DNA of 64,000 nt from Rhodospirillales bacterium (GTDB lineage: Bacteria > Pseudomonadota > Alphaproteobacteria > Rhodospirillales > Magnetospirillaceae), in the NCBI GenBank assembly GCA_019455065.1, contig JACFNC010000019.1, positions 21,238 through 85,237 on the forward strand, written 5' to 3'. Below the pieces are notes generated by a model that had not been told where the DNA came from, did no database searches, and worked only from the letters and a program-made list of their open reading frames with translations. This document shows, piece after piece, positions 46,570-56,212 of this stretch (the first letter of the stretch is position 1; every line of letters starts with the position of its first letter). The position numbers and the translations under genes were made by a program.

Positions 46570-47061
46570 TCACCCTTCGCCGATCCGCATTCCCGTCTTC
46601 TTGAGAATGCGGGTCGAATACAATATCTCATGGCCGCGGCTGGCGTCGCCCAGAAGGGCGGCCATTTCCGCGACCTTGTCCTCGACCTCTTGATGGGTTC
46701 GCGCATGCACCATGGCGAACAGGTTGTAGGGCCAGACCGGAAGGTGGCGCGGCCGCTGGTAGCAGTGGCTGATGAAGTCCAGCGCGCCGAGGCGGCGGCC
46801 GAGTTCGCCGACGGCGTCGTCGCGGATGTCCCAGACGGTCATGCCGTTGGCCTTGTAGCCCAGCGCGTAATGGTTCGGCACCACGCCGATGCGGCGGATG
46901 ACTCCCGTCTCCTGCAACCGGCGCATGCGCGCCATCACCTCTTCGGCCGGAATGCCCACTTCGCCGCCGATCTCGTGGTAAGGCTGCGGGGTGAGCGGCA
47001 GGCCGGCCTGGGTGGCGATGACGATGGCGCGGTCGATGGGGTCGAGGGGCGGCGCGATCAT
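46570..47061 (-). CDS. nirH: siroheme decarboxylase subunit NirH
   Basis: A 163-aa Lrp/AsnC-like protein with an N-terminal winged helix (DPIDRAIVIATQAGLPL) and an AsnC domain with the motif CYQRPRHLPVWPYNLFAMVH. The NirD/L/G/H set decarboxylates siroheme. The YQRPR...WPYNLF wording is shared with the NirL copy and fits the NirH/NirL half of the complex. Start and nirG stop overlap (ATGA). Confidence 0.88.
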   Translation of the reverse strand: MIAPPLDPIDRAIVIATQAGLPLTPQPYHEIGGEVGIPAEEVMARMRRLQETGVIRRIGVVPNHYALGYKANGMTVWDIRDDAVGELGRRLGALDFISHCYQRPRHLPVWPYNLFAMVHARTHQEVEDKVAEMAALLGDASRGHEILYSTRILKKTGMRIGEG

Positions 47062-47501
47062 GCCTCGAACCTCAACCCCACGAAGAATTCCTCGATCTTG
47101 GGAACCGCGTAGACCTTGAGCCCGGTGCGCCGTTCCATCTGTCCGATGACGTGGTGGATCATCTCCGGTCGCTCGGTGGCCAGGACGAACCACATGTTCA
47201 GGCGGTGTGCCCGCTCGTAATTGTGCGCCACCTCGGGAAAGGCGTTGACGGTGGCGGCAACCTCGTCGAAGCGATCCGCCGGCACCTCCATGGCGCACAG
47301 GCAAAGGCCGCCGCCCAGGCGTTCGGCATGATACAGCGGCCCGAAGCGCGTGAGCACGTTGTCGGCACGCAGGCGGGCGATCCGCTCGATCAGTTCCTGC
47401 TCGTGGATGCCGAGCTTTTGGGCCGCCTCGGCGAACGGGTGGTCGCTGATCGGGAAGCCGCCCTGCAGGGCGTTGATGATCGCGCGGTCGGTGTCGTCCA
47501 T
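47058..47501 (-). CDS. nirG: siroheme decarboxylase subunit NirG
   Basis: A 147-aa Lrp/AsnC-like protein (MDDTDRAIINALQGGFPISD; AATVNAFPEVAHNYERAHRL; NMWFVLATE). VAHNYER..LNMWFV is the NirD/NirG-type signature. It acts with NirH as a siroheme decarboxylase module. ATG 47501 is chosen; a GTG at 47510 overlapping the nirL stop is also possible and would suit coupling. Confidence 0.88.
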   Translation of the reverse strand: MDDTDRAIINALQGGFPISDHPFAEAAQKLGIHEQELIERIARLRADNVLTRFGPLYHAERLGGGLCLCAMEVPADRFDEVAATVNAFPEVAHNYERAHRLNMWFVLATERPEMIHHVIGQMERRTGLKVYAVPKIEEFFVGLRFEA

Positions 47502-47506
47502 GACGA

Positions 47507-47995
47507 TCACTCGGCGGCGGAGGCGTAGCGGGCACCCCGCTGCTTGAACCGGCGCCGGCTGAACAGCACAGCCCGGGGCACATCCTGCAGACCCAGGCGG
47601 GCCGCCATCTGTTCGACCTGAGCCTCGACCAGGCCGCGGTCGCGCCCATGCACCATGCAGAACAAGTTGTACGGCCATTCCGGCAGGCGGCGCGGCCGCT
47701 GGTAGCACAGGGTAACGCAGGGGCAGCGGGCGATCTCGCCGGCCACCGCCTCGACCCGATCGTCGGGAATGTCCCACACCACCATGGCATTGGCGCGGTA
47801 GCCGAGTTCGTGATGGCGTACCACCACCCCGAACCGCTTTATCACGCCGGCCCGCAACATGGCGTCGAGGCGGCGGATCACCTCGGCCTCGTCCAGGCCG
47901 ACGCGGTCGCCGATCGCCGCGAAGGGGCGCGCCACCATGGGCAGGCCGTCCTGGACGGCGGCGATCAGGTCGCGGTCGGTGTCGTTCAGGACCAT
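47507..47995 (-). CDS. nirL: siroheme decarboxylase subunit NirL
   Basis: A 162-aa Lrp/AsnC-like protein starting ATG 47995, overlapping the nirD stop by 10 bases. CVTLCYQRPRRLPEWPYNLF is the NirL/NirH-type motif. It pairs with NirD; in many denitrifiers the two are fused as NirDL, but here they are separate genes, as in Pseudomonas. The C terminus is basic (FSRRRFKQRGARY). Confidence 0.88.
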   Translation of the reverse strand: MVLNDTDRDLIAAVQDGLPMVARPFAAIGDRVGLDEAEVIRRLDAMLRAGVIKRFGVVVRHHELGYRANAMVVWDIPDDRVEAVAGEIARCPCVTLCYQRPRRLPEWPYNLFCMVHGRDRGLVEAQVEQMAARLGLQDVPRAVLFSRRRFKQRGARYASAAE

Positions 47996-48483
47996 TGCAC
48001 CGGAAATCCCAGATCGATGTGATAGGCGGCGACCAACGGCAAGTCCAGCACGCCGATCCCCGTCCGCCTTTCGATGTCGGCCAGTATCGCATCGATGCGC
48101 TCGCGGCTGGGCGCCGTGACCACGAACCACAGCGTGAAACGATGCTCGCGCTCGTAGTTGTGGTTCACCTCGGGATAGCCGTTGACCAGCTCGGCCACCT
48201 CGTCGAGCCGCTCGGGGGGCACGGCCATCGCCGCCAGCGTGCTGGCCCCCGCCTTGTGGGGCGCGAAGACCGGGCCGACGCGGCTCACCACCCCCTCGTC
48301 CATCAAGCTCGAAAGCGCGCCGATCACCGCCTCCTCACTGCTGTCCAGGCTCTCGGCGACGGCCGCGAAGGGGTGCGGCACCAGCGGCAGATCACGCTGG
48401 AAGGCGTCGATCAGGCGGCGTTCCAGCTCGCCCAACGGCAGGGCTTCGCCGCAGCCTTGCCCGCCCTGGTCTCTCTTGGCCAT
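47986..48483 (-). CDS. nirD: siroheme decarboxylase subunit NirD
   Basis: A 165-aa Lrp/AsnC-like protein with an extra Gly/Glu-rich N terminus (MAKRDQGGQGCGEALPLG), then a winged helix (LERRLIDAFQRDLPLVPHPF) and YPEVNHNYEREHRFTLWFVV, the NirD/NirG motif. It forms with NirL a siroheme decarboxylase. It begins 6 bases after the nirF stop. Confidence 0.88.
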   Translation of the reverse strand: MAKRDQGGQGCGEALPLGELERRLIDAFQRDLPLVPHPFAAVAESLDSSEEAVIGALSSLMDEGVVSRVGPVFAPHKAGASTLAAMAVPPERLDEVAELVNGYPEVNHNYEREHRFTLWFVVTAPSRERIDAILADIERRTGIGVLDLPLVAAYHIDLGFPVQWS

Positions 48484-48489
48484 GTCGCC

Positions 48490-49671
48490 TCAATAGCCGA
48501 TGCGGTGGGCGCGATTGGTAAAGAAGATGCCGCTCGGCTTGGCCGCGGGCAGGGTGCCCACACGCTCGAAGCTTTCGGTATCGTAGACATCGACCCGGTC
48601 CTCGTCGCGCACCGACAGCCACACCTCCTCGCCCCGCGGCGTGAACTCCATGTGCAGCACCGCCTTGCCCGGCCTCAGGGTCTTGACCACGCGGCGCGAC
48701 GGCACGTCGATGACCTGCACGGTGTCGTTGGCGGGATGGGCGAAGTTGACCCACACCTGGCGACCGTCCGGGCGGGCCACGACGAACACGGGTTGCCCGT
48801 GGACCGCGATGCGCCCCGCTTCCCTCCAGTCCTTCTGATCGACGAGCAGGACCTCGTGACGGCCGACCGCCGGCACGAAGGCGACGTCGCCCAGCGTGGC
48901 CCAGCCTTCGAGATGCGGCATCTTGTAGACGGGCAGCGGTTCTGTGCCATGCCCGTACTTGTCCAGGATGCGGCGCACGCCGGCCTGCGGGTTCCACAAA
49001 TCGAGCAGGGCCACCCCGTCCTCGCCGAACAACGCGGCGGCGTAGAAGCGACCGTCCGGGGTGATCATCCCGTCGTAGGGCAGGCGGCCGATGCCGGGAT
49101 ACTTCGTCACCTTGGGCTTGGCCGGATCGCGCATGTCGGCGACCCAGATTTCGCCGGCGTCGTAAAGGGCGAACACGAACCGGTCGCCGGGCGCCTCGAC
49201 CAGACCCACGACTTTCGAGGGCTTGCCGTCGGCGCCGATGGCCGGGATGTCGGCGACCAGCGCCAGCGTCTCGGCGTCGAACACCTTCACCCCGCCGGGC
49301 TGGTAGTTGGCGACCGCCACCAGGCGGCCGTCCTGCGAGATGGCGCCGCCGATGCTGTTGCCCGACTGGATGAGGCGCTTGACGATGGCGCCCGTCAGGA
49401 TGTCCACCTTGGTCAGGCCGCCGTCGCGTCCGAACACGTAGGCGTAGCGGGCATCGCGCGAGAACACCGCCGAGGCGTGCGACAGATCGCCCAGACCCTC
49501 GACCTTGAACACGGGCGCGCGGTCGGTGGTGTCGACCACCTGCACGCTGCCCGAGGCGCGCTCGACGACGATGCCGAGGTCGCCCGTGCCCCGCAGCCCT
49601 GGTCCCGGTCCCGCGACGCAGGCGCCGAGCGCGACGGTGAGGCCCAGCGCCGCCAGCAATCCCTTAACCAC
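48490..49671 (-). CDS. nirF: heme d1 biosynthesis lipoprotein NirF
   Basis: A 393-aa d1-propeller protein without heme c, acting late in heme d1 synthesis as precursor-binding oxidoreductase. The N terminus (GLLAALGLTVALGAC) has a lipobox ending LGAC, so it should be an anchored periplasmic lipoprotein. GGLTKVDILTGAIVKRL and ANYQPGGVKVFD are typical. It starts at GTG 49671 inside the nirC stop region (8-base overlap), with AAGGGG upstream. Confidence 0.93.
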   Translation of the reverse strand: MVKGLLAALGLTVALGACVAGPGPGLRGTGDLGIVVERASGSVQVVDTTDRAPVFKVEGLGDLSHASAVFSRDARYAYVFGRDGGLTKVDILTGAIVKRLIQSGNSIGGAISQDGRLVAVANYQPGGVKVFDAETLALVADIPAIGADGKPSKVVGLVEAPGDRFVFALYDAGEIWVADMRDPAKPKVTKYPGIGRLPYDGMITPDGRFYAAALFGEDGVALLDLWNPQAGVRRILDKYGHGTEPLPVYKMPHLEGWATLGDVAFVPAVGRHEVLLVDQKDWREAGRIAVHGQPVFVVARPDGRQVWVNFAHPANDTVQVIDVPSRRVVKTLRPGKAVLHMEFTPRGEEVWLSVRDEDRVDVYDTESFERVGTLPAAKPSGIFFTNRAHRIGY

Positions 49672-49996
49672 CGACGTTCCCCTTCAGCAAGCGCTGCACC
49701 AGCCATGCGGCCTCCTCGGGCGAGATTTCCACATGCCAGGGCGGCATGGGCGTCCCGGGGCGGCCGTAGAGAATGGTGTCGACCAATCCGTCGGCGTCCT
49801 TGCCGGCGAGGTCCTGCGGCAGAAGGGGCGGCCCGAGGCCGCCCTTGAGCGTGAGGCCGTGGCACGAGCCACAGTCCTGTTCCAGAAGATAGAGAAGCTC
49901 CGCCTGGCGTTTCGGTCCCGGGTCGGCGGCGGCATAGGCCGCTCCGCCGGCAAGGATGGCGACCAGCGGGGCGAGAGCGTACCTAAACCGCGACAA
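49664..49996 (-). CDS. nirC: c-type cytochrome NirC
   Basis: A 110-aa periplasmic mono-heme cytochrome: signal peptide (YALAPLVAILAGGAAYA), heme site CGSCHG, axial Met in GTPMPPW. NirC donates electrons to NirS or to heme d1 maturation. The best start is TTG 49996, preceded by a perfect GGAGGAG at 4-base spacing; no ATG or GTG fits. It overlaps the end of nirE by 14 bases. Confidence 0.88.
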   Translation of the reverse strand: MSRFRYALAPLVAILAGGAAYAAADPGPKRQAELLYLLEQDCGSCHGLTLKGGLGPPLLPQDLAGKDADGLVDTILYGRPGTPMPPWHVEISPEEAAWLVQRLLKGNVGG

Positions 49997-50771
49997 CCCG
50001 CTCCTCCAAACCCAGCCTGTCCTTCGCCGGCGCCGCCTTGGACAGGACGGTCGCCAGCTTGACGACGTGGCCGACGACGATGAGGACCGGCGCCTCCAGA
50101 CCGGCCGCGGCCACCCGCTCGGCCATGTCGGCCAGGGTGGCGACGCAGACCTTCTGGCGCGCCGTCGTTCCCTCGGCGATGGCGGCCACCGGGGTATCCC
50201 CGGCAAGCCCGGCCGCGGCGAGTTTAGCGCCGATCAGGGACAGATTGGCAAGCCCCATATAGATTACGAGGGTGGTAGAGGGATCGGCCATGCCGTCCCA
50301 GTCGAGATCAAGCTCGCCGTTCTCGCGGCAGTGGCCGGTGACGAAGCGCACCCCGGTGGCGATGCCCCGGTGGGTCAGGGGTATGTTGGCCGACGCCGAG
50401 CAGCCGGAGGCCGCGGTGACTCCGGGCACCACCTCGAAGGGGATGCCGTGGCGGGCGAGATACAGCGCCTCTTCGCTGCCGCGTCCGAACACGAACGGAT
50501 CGCCGCCCTTGAGGCGCACCACGCGCTTGCCGGATCGCGCCACGTCGACGAGCAGGGAATTGATGTCTTTCTGGGGCACCGGGTGGCAGCCCGAGGCCTT
50601 GCCGACATACAGGCGCACGGCCCCGCGCGGCACCAGATCGAGAATTTCTTCGGAAACCAGGCGGTCGTAGACGACCACTTCGGCTTGGCGGAGCAGGCGC
50701 GCCGCCTTGAGTGTCAGCAGTTCCGGATCACCCGGCCCGGCGCCGACCAAATGGACGCAGGACGTCGACAT
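49983..50771 (-). CDS. nirE: uroporphyrinogen-III C-methyltransferase NirE
   Basis: A 262-aa SUMT that makes precorrin-2, the first committed step to siroheme and heme d1. Landmarks are VGAGPGDPELLTLKA, VYDRLVS, VRLKGGDPFVFGRG and PGVTAASGCSASANIPLTH. No CysG oxidase/chelatase domain is attached, so precorrin-2 must be finished by another enzyme outside this window. Position between nirS and nirC supports nirE rather than cobA. Confidence 0.9.
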   Translation of the reverse strand: MSTSCVHLVGAGPGDPELLTLKAARLLRQAEVVVYDRLVSEEILDLVPRGAVRLYVGKASGCHPVPQKDINSLLVDVARSGKRVVRLKGGDPFVFGRGSEEALYLARHGIPFEVVPGVTAASGCSASANIPLTHRGIATGVRFVTGHCRENGELDLDWDGMADPSTTLVIYMGLANLSLIGAKLAAAGLAGDTPVAAIAEGTTARQKVCVATLADMAERVAAAGLEAPVLIVVGHVVKLATVLSKAAPAKDRLGLEERVVAV

Positions 50772-50811
50772 CGCAACCCTCCCTTCGATGTCAAGCGCTG
50801 CAGGAAAGAGG

Positions 50812-50839
50812 GGCAGGGCCGCCCGGAAGCGGCCCTGCC
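50812..50839 (-). terminator. intercistronic hairpin between nirS and nirE
   Basis: GGCAGGGCCGC and GCGGCCCTGCC form a perfect 11-base stem with a 6-base loop, 10 bases past the nirS stop. No T-run follows. It probably protects nirS mRNA or partly terminates, giving more NirS than assembly proteins. Confidence 0.65.
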
Positions 50840-50849
50840 ATGCCGGCGT

Positions 50850-52523
<1,674 letters not shown>

Positions 52524-52555
52524 CTACTTCTAAGGGTGGGGCAAAGACCCCAACC

Positions 52556-52569
52556 TTGACTTTCGTCAA
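52556..52569 (-). promoter_or_regulatory. FNR/NNR-type box of nirS
   Basis: TTGACTTTCGTCAA is a perfect 5-4-5 dyad. Read leftward, a start point 41.5 bases from its centre (about 52521) has a TAGAAG -10 at 52532-52527. This is the class II layout of FNR/DNR/NNR activators. Confidence 0.85.
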
Positions 52570-52664
52570 TCGGAAGCGGGAATAACCGCAGAGGCCGTAG
52601 GGGCGTATTCAAGCCGTCCATGTGAATCAACGGCTTGCACCCGAACCTCCGCAGCCGGCTAGAA

Positions 52665-52689
52665 ATCGTGCGACAATATGTCGCACGAT
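52665..52689 (-). promoter_or_regulatory. RegA/PrrA-type palindrome 1 (nirS upstream)
   Basis: A 25-base perfect palindrome: arms ATCGTGCGACA and TGTCGCACGAT around ATA. The core GCGAC-AATAT-GTCGC (52670-52684) matches the GCGNC-N5-GNCGC form of RegA/PrrA/ActR sites. Confidence 0.6.
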
Positions 52690-52738
52690 CCTTTCGGACC
52701 GTGGGAAAGGTCGCAGCAAGGGTATCGGCCCGCTCGCT

Positions 52739-52757
52739 CTGCGACAATATGTCGCAG
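52739..52757 (-). promoter_or_regulatory. RegA/PrrA-type palindrome 2 (nirS upstream)
   Basis: CTGCGACAATATGTCGCAG, a perfect 19-base palindrome with the same GCGAC-AATAT-GTCGC core, centred 71 bases from copy 1. Confidence 0.6.
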
Positions 52758-52811
52758 GGCATAGGAGCGGCGCGCCCGCGGCTTCCGGCCGTTTCAAAAC
52801 GACGCCGGGGA

Positions 52812-52828
52812 TGCGGCAATTTGTCGCA
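52812..52828 (-). promoter_or_regulatory. RegA/PrrA-type palindrome 3 (nirS upstream)
   Basis: TGCGGCAATTTGTCGCA, an imperfect copy whose GCGGC-N5-GTCGC core matches the RegA consensus. It is centred 72 bases from copy 2 and 28 bases beyond the chemoreceptor stop. Confidence 0.5.
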
Positions 52829-52855
52829 CCCCTATATTATAAGGTGTCGGCCGCC

Positions 52856-54913
52856 TCACGAAGCCTGCACCTGCTCGAGGAAGCGCTCGACGACCGTGCG
52901 CATCAGGCGGGCCTGGTCGGCCAGCTGCGATGATGCCTGGAGGACGTTCACGGCAGCCCCGCCGGTTTCCTCGGCGGCCTGGGTCACGCCGCTGATATTG
53001 CCGGTGACCTCCTGGGTGCCGGCGGCCGCCTGCTGGACGTTGCGGGCGATCTCCTGGGTGGCGGCGGTCTGTTCCTCGACGGCGGCGGCAATGGCCGACG
53101 CGATCTCGCTGATCTGGCGGATGGTTTCGTCGATCGCCGATATGGCCTCGACCGCTTCCCGGGTCGCGCCCTGGACCGAGGTGATCTGGGTCGAGATGTC
53201 CTCGGTGGCGCGCGCCGTCTGGCTGGCGAGGTTCTTGACCTCGGTGGCCACCACGGCGAAGCCCTTGCCCGCCTCGCCGGCCCGCGCCGCCTCGATGGTG
53301 GCGTTGAGGGCCAACAGGTTGGTCTGGCTGGCGATGTCGCTGATCAGGGTGACCACCTCGCCGATGCGCTGTGTGTTCTCGGCCAGGCTCTTGACCGTCT
53401 GGTTGGTGCGTTGGGCCTCGGAAACCGCGGTCTGCGAGATTTCCGTGGAGCGCGCCACCTGGCGGGCGATCTCGTTGATCGAGGCGGCGAGTTCCTCGGC
53501 CGCGGAGGCTACCGTCTGGACGTTGGTGGAGGCCTGTTCGGCGGCCGCGGCGACGGCGGTGGCTTGACGCGACGTCTCCTCGGCGGTCGCCGACATTCCC
53601 TCGGCGGTGCTGCGCATGCCCTCCGAGGCGGTGGAGACCGAATCGAGAACCCCCGTGATTTCGCCGTCGAAGTCCTTGGCCAGTTGCTCCATGAGTTGGC
53701 GCCGGCGCTCCTTGCGTTCCTCCTCGGCGCGCTGCTCCTCGGCCAAGGCGTCGGCGCGCAGCTTGTTCTCCTTGAACACCTGTACCGAGCGCGACATGTC
53801 GCCGATCTCGTCGCGCCGCTCGATGCCGGCGATGATGATCGTCGCATCGCCCTCGGCCAGCCGCCCCATGACGCCGGTCAGGGAAGCGAGCGGTCCGGTG
53901 ATCCCCCGCACCACGAACACGGTGAGCACGCCGCTCACCAGGAGCAGCGCCGCCACCAGGATCAGCGACATGGCAAGGTTGCGCGAGGCTTCGCCCTTGA
54001 CCGCGGAGGCGAGGGCGATGAGGTCGGCGGCGACCCGATCCTCGACGGCCTTGAGCGCGTCGATGCGGCGCGTGGTGGCCTCGAACCAGGCCGGTGCGGC
54101 GACGCCGCCGGTGTCGCCCTTGGCGATGCTGTCGTAGCCCGCCTTGCGCATCGCCGCCACCTCGTTGGCCGCACCGCCCGCGAGGGTGCGTTCAAGCAGG
54201 GCGGTCTGCTCGTCGCCGGCGAAGGTCTTGAACACCGCGAAGAAGGTGTCCTGGGCGGCGGCGAGGGCGATGAACCGGCGGTACAGCTCGGGGGCGAAGG
54301 CGCCGGCGGCGAACCCGGCCGAACCGACGGCGCGCTCCTGCCCCGCCATTTCCTTGCCGCCCATCACGTTGACGTAGGCGGAGACCATGTTGGCGATGCG
54401 CGGGTCGGCGCTCAGGCGCGCGATCTCGGCGACGATCCCCAGAAGGTTGGAGATCGTCTCGGTGTAATAGCCGACCGCCGTCGGGACGTTGGCGGTGAGC
54501 GCCGTGACATCCTTGCGCACCGCCGCCAGACGCTCCAAGCTGCCGCGCGCGGCGGTCACCTTGGCCGTGAACGCACGGCCGAAATCCTGTCCGCCCATGG
54601 CGGATGCGCGCGACTGAAAGCGCCCCAGAGCACTGTCGCTGTCGGCGCGCCGGGCGTTGAGCTCGTCACCGAATTGGGTTCCGCGACTGCCGAGGAACAA
54701 TGCCGAGGCGCCGCGTTCGCGCTGTAGTTCGTGGATGACCGCGCTGGCGTCGGCGGCGAAACCCGCCATGACATCGAGCTGGCCGACCTGGCTGCGGACC
54801 CGCAGGTTCTCCGTCACCAGCATGCCGGCGAACAGAGCCATGCCGAGCACCGGCAGCAGCAGTGCGATGACGATCCGAAAGCCGATCCGCCGATCGTTGA
54901 AGCTTCGCCACAT
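52856..54913 (-). CDS. NIT-domain methyl-accepting chemotaxis protein
   Basis: A 685-aa chemoreceptor: first membrane helix ([20 protein letters not shown]), a periplasmic NIT domain opening [20 protein letters not shown], a second helix ([19 protein letters not shown]), HAMP, then the cytoplasmic signalling domain with its hairpin tip ([20 protein letters not shown]). NIT domains sense nitrate or nitrite in known receptors. GGGGAGGGGG precedes ATG 54913. Lying between nirS and the NO-reductase-like operon, it probably steers cells toward denitrification substrates. Confidence 0.9.
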   Translation of the reverse strand: MWRSFNDRRIGFRIVIALLLPVLGMALFAGMLVTENLRVRSQVGQLDVMAGFAADASAVIHELQRERGASALFLGSRGTQFGDELNARRADSDSALGRFQSRASAMGGQDFGRAFTAKVTAARGSLERLAAVRKDVTALTANVPTAVGYYTETISNLLGIVAEIARLSADPRIANMVSAYVNVMGGKEMAGQERAVGSAGFAAGAFAPELYRRFIALAAAQDTFFAVFKTFAGDEQTALLERTLAGGAANEVAAMRKAGYDSIAKGDTGGVAAPAWFEATTRRIDALKAVEDRVAADLIALASAVKGEASRNLAMSLILVAALLLVSGVLTVFVVRGITGPLASLTGVMGRLAEGDATIIIAGIERRDEIGDMSRSVQVFKENKLRADALAEEQRAEEERKERRRQLMEQLAKDFDGEITGVLDSVSTASEGMRSTAEGMSATAEETSRQATAVAAAAEQASTNVQTVASAAEELAASINEIARQVARSTEISQTAVSEAQRTNQTVKSLAENTQRIGEVVTLISDIASQTNLLALNATIEAARAGEAGKGFAVVATEVKNLASQTARATEDISTQITSVQGATREAVEAISAIDETIRQISEIASAIAAAVEEQTAATQEIARNVQQAAAGTQEVTGNISGVTQAAEETGGAAVNVLQASSQLADQARLMRTVVERFLEQVQAS

Positions 54914-55005
54914 GGTAGCCCCCTCCCCTTTGGCGCCCGGAGCCCCGAAAAGTCATCGGCGGCCGGGCACCGCGACCGCGCCGCCAACCGGGCTGGTCGG
55001 CGGAA

Positions 55006-55019
55006 TTGACCACAGTCAA
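55006..55019 (+). promoter_or_regulatory. FNR/NNR-type box of the 60-aa membrane protein gene
   Basis: TTGACCACAGTCAA, a perfect dyad. Rightward, a TATACA -10 at 55042-55047 places the start near 55054, 41.5 bases from the box centre. Leftward, toward the chemoreceptor, no -10 lies at the matching distance. Confidence 0.75.
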
Positions 55020-55075
55020 ATTTCCACCCTATCCGATGGTATATACATGATGCCGCCGAAACGCGCAGGTGTTTT

Positions 55076-55258
55076 ATGGAAGCGCTCTACTTCACGGTGG
55101 CGGCGATCATCTTGTATGTGATCGCCGATACGATCCTGAATCGCATCGAGATTCGTCTCGGGCATCGTCTGCGCCACCGTTCATTGATTTTTTTTGGAAT
55201 AATTCTTTTCCTGAGCCTAGTCACGTTCGAGATTTTGCGACGCGCCACCTCAAGCTAG
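55076..55258 (+). CDS. 60-aa two-span membrane protein of the denitrification locus
   Basis: Starts MEALYFTVAAIILYVIADTI, with a second helix SLIFFGIILFLSLVTFEIL and a basic loop between (NRIEIRLGHRLRHR). AGGTG precedes ATG 55076. GC content is lower than in nearby genes. An FNR/NNR-type box sits at exact class II spacing, so it belongs to the same regulon as nirS and the heme-copper operon. No family recognised; a small accessory of a respiratory complex is plausible. Confidence 0.7.
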   Translation: MEALYFTVAAIILYVIADTILNRIEIRLGHRLRHRSLIFFGIILFLSLVTFEILRRATSS

Positions 55259-55331
55259 TTGGTGGTATTTGCCGCAGTCGAAAGGCCAGGGGTAACGCTT
55301 TATTGAGGCATATCCCACGCTTTTGCGGTGC

Positions 55332-55345
55332 TTGACCAAAGTCAA
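55332..55345 (+). promoter_or_regulatory. FNR/NNR-type box of the heme-copper (eNOR-like) operon
   Basis: TTGACCAAAGTCAA, a perfect dyad. A start near 55380 (41.5 bases away) has TGTTAT at 55371-55376 as a weak -10, leaving a leader of about 78 bases before the 56-aa gene. Confidence 0.75.
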
Positions 55346-55457
55346 AGACCTCGCAAACGACTCGGTGCTGTGTTATGAAAACGTAATAGTGCGGGCTATT
55401 CAGGGGATCTGGCCTCTCTTTTGGGGAGGCCTTTCGCGTTAACGCAGGGAGAGCAAC

Positions 55458-55628
55458 ATGGGATCTGACCCCAATGTGAAGGCCCCGGAAGGGGACGCCG
55501 ACATTCCGTTCATGCAGAAGTTCTTGGACAACCACTTCCTGATGCTTTTCCTGGGAGTGGTAATTCCCACGGTGTCCTACACCATCTGGGGCGTAATGGA
55601 GGTTGCCTCCATTCCGATCGCGAACTGA
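55458..55628 (+). CDS. 56-aa single-span small subunit of the heme-copper operon
   Basis: A very short gene with GGGAGAG before ATG 55458 and TGA at 55626-55628. The product has a charged N terminus (MGSDPNVKAPEGDADIPF), one membrane helix (FLMLFLGVVIPTVSYTIWGV) and a short tail. It lies 23 bases before the CuA subunit gene. Its position resembles the small subunit IIa of B-type oxidases, so I infer a structural subunit. It is easily missed because of its size. Confidence 0.8.
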   Translation: MGSDPNVKAPEGDADIPFMQKFLDNHFLMLFLGVVIPTVSYTIWGVMEVASIPIAN

Positions 55629-55651
55629 TTTTTTAGACTGGGAGGGGGCAA

Positions 55652-56197
55652 ATGGCAATTTTTCCGCCGGCTGAACGGCACTGGTGGAAGGAGCCCGTAG
55701 AGAAGTCGGAAGTTCTCTGGGTCTCCATCGCCTTCATCTGGGCCATCGTCATGTTCTTGATGATGCCCATCTGGCACATTTACGGCGATCAGAACCTCGC
55801 CAACGAAGCCTATCGAACCACGCCCGAGGCGTTCGCCGCCAAGGCCGAGGCGATGGTCGAGAAGTACACCGTCCGCGAAGAAGGCAACACCGGCATCCCG
55901 GTGGTCGCTCCGCCGGCCGGCGAGGACGTCTACATGATCGCGCGGCTGTGGGAGTGGTGGCCCATTCTCGAACTCGAGAAGGGCAAGACGTACCGCCTGC
56001 ACCTGTCGTCCATGGACTGGCAGCACGGCTTCTCGCTGCAGCCCACCAACATCAACGTCCAGGTCCATCCCGGCTACGAGCTGGTCATGACCGTGACGCC
56101 GAACAGCACCGGCGAACACGCCATCGTGTGCAACGAGTTCTGCGGCATCGGCCACCACACCATGCTCGGCCGCATCTACGTCGTAGACAAGAAGTAA
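55652..56197 (+). CDS. CuA subunit II of heme-copper reductase (eNOR-like)
   Basis: A 181-aa membrane-anchored cupredoxin: one N-terminal helix (VLWVSIAFIWAIVMFLMM) and a periplasmic domain with a full CuA site, His125 (QHGFSLQ), Cys160, Glu162, Cys164, His168 and Met171 (CNEFCGIGHHTM). It takes electrons from a c-type cytochrome or cupredoxin and passes them to subunit I. GGGAGGGGG stands before ATG 55652. A CuA site is not found in cNOR (NorC carries heme c), which supports an oxidase-derived enzyme. Confidence 0.9.
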   Translation: MAIFPPAERHWWKEPVEKSEVLWVSIAFIWAIVMFLMMPIWHIYGDQNLANEAYRTTPEAFAAKAEAMVEKYTVREEGNTGIPVVAPPAGEDVYMIARLWEWWPILELEKGKTYRLHLSSMDWQHGFSLQPTNINVQVHPGYELVMTVTPNSTGEHAIVCNEFCGIGHHTMLGRIYVVDKK

Positions 56198-56212
56198 GGG
56201 GGGGCTGGATCA

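Noticed and set aside
47507..48483. Lrp/AsnC transcription regulators for nirD, nirL, nirG and nirH
   Set aside because: They have winged-helix folds, but four such genes in the nir order are siroheme decarboxylase subunits.
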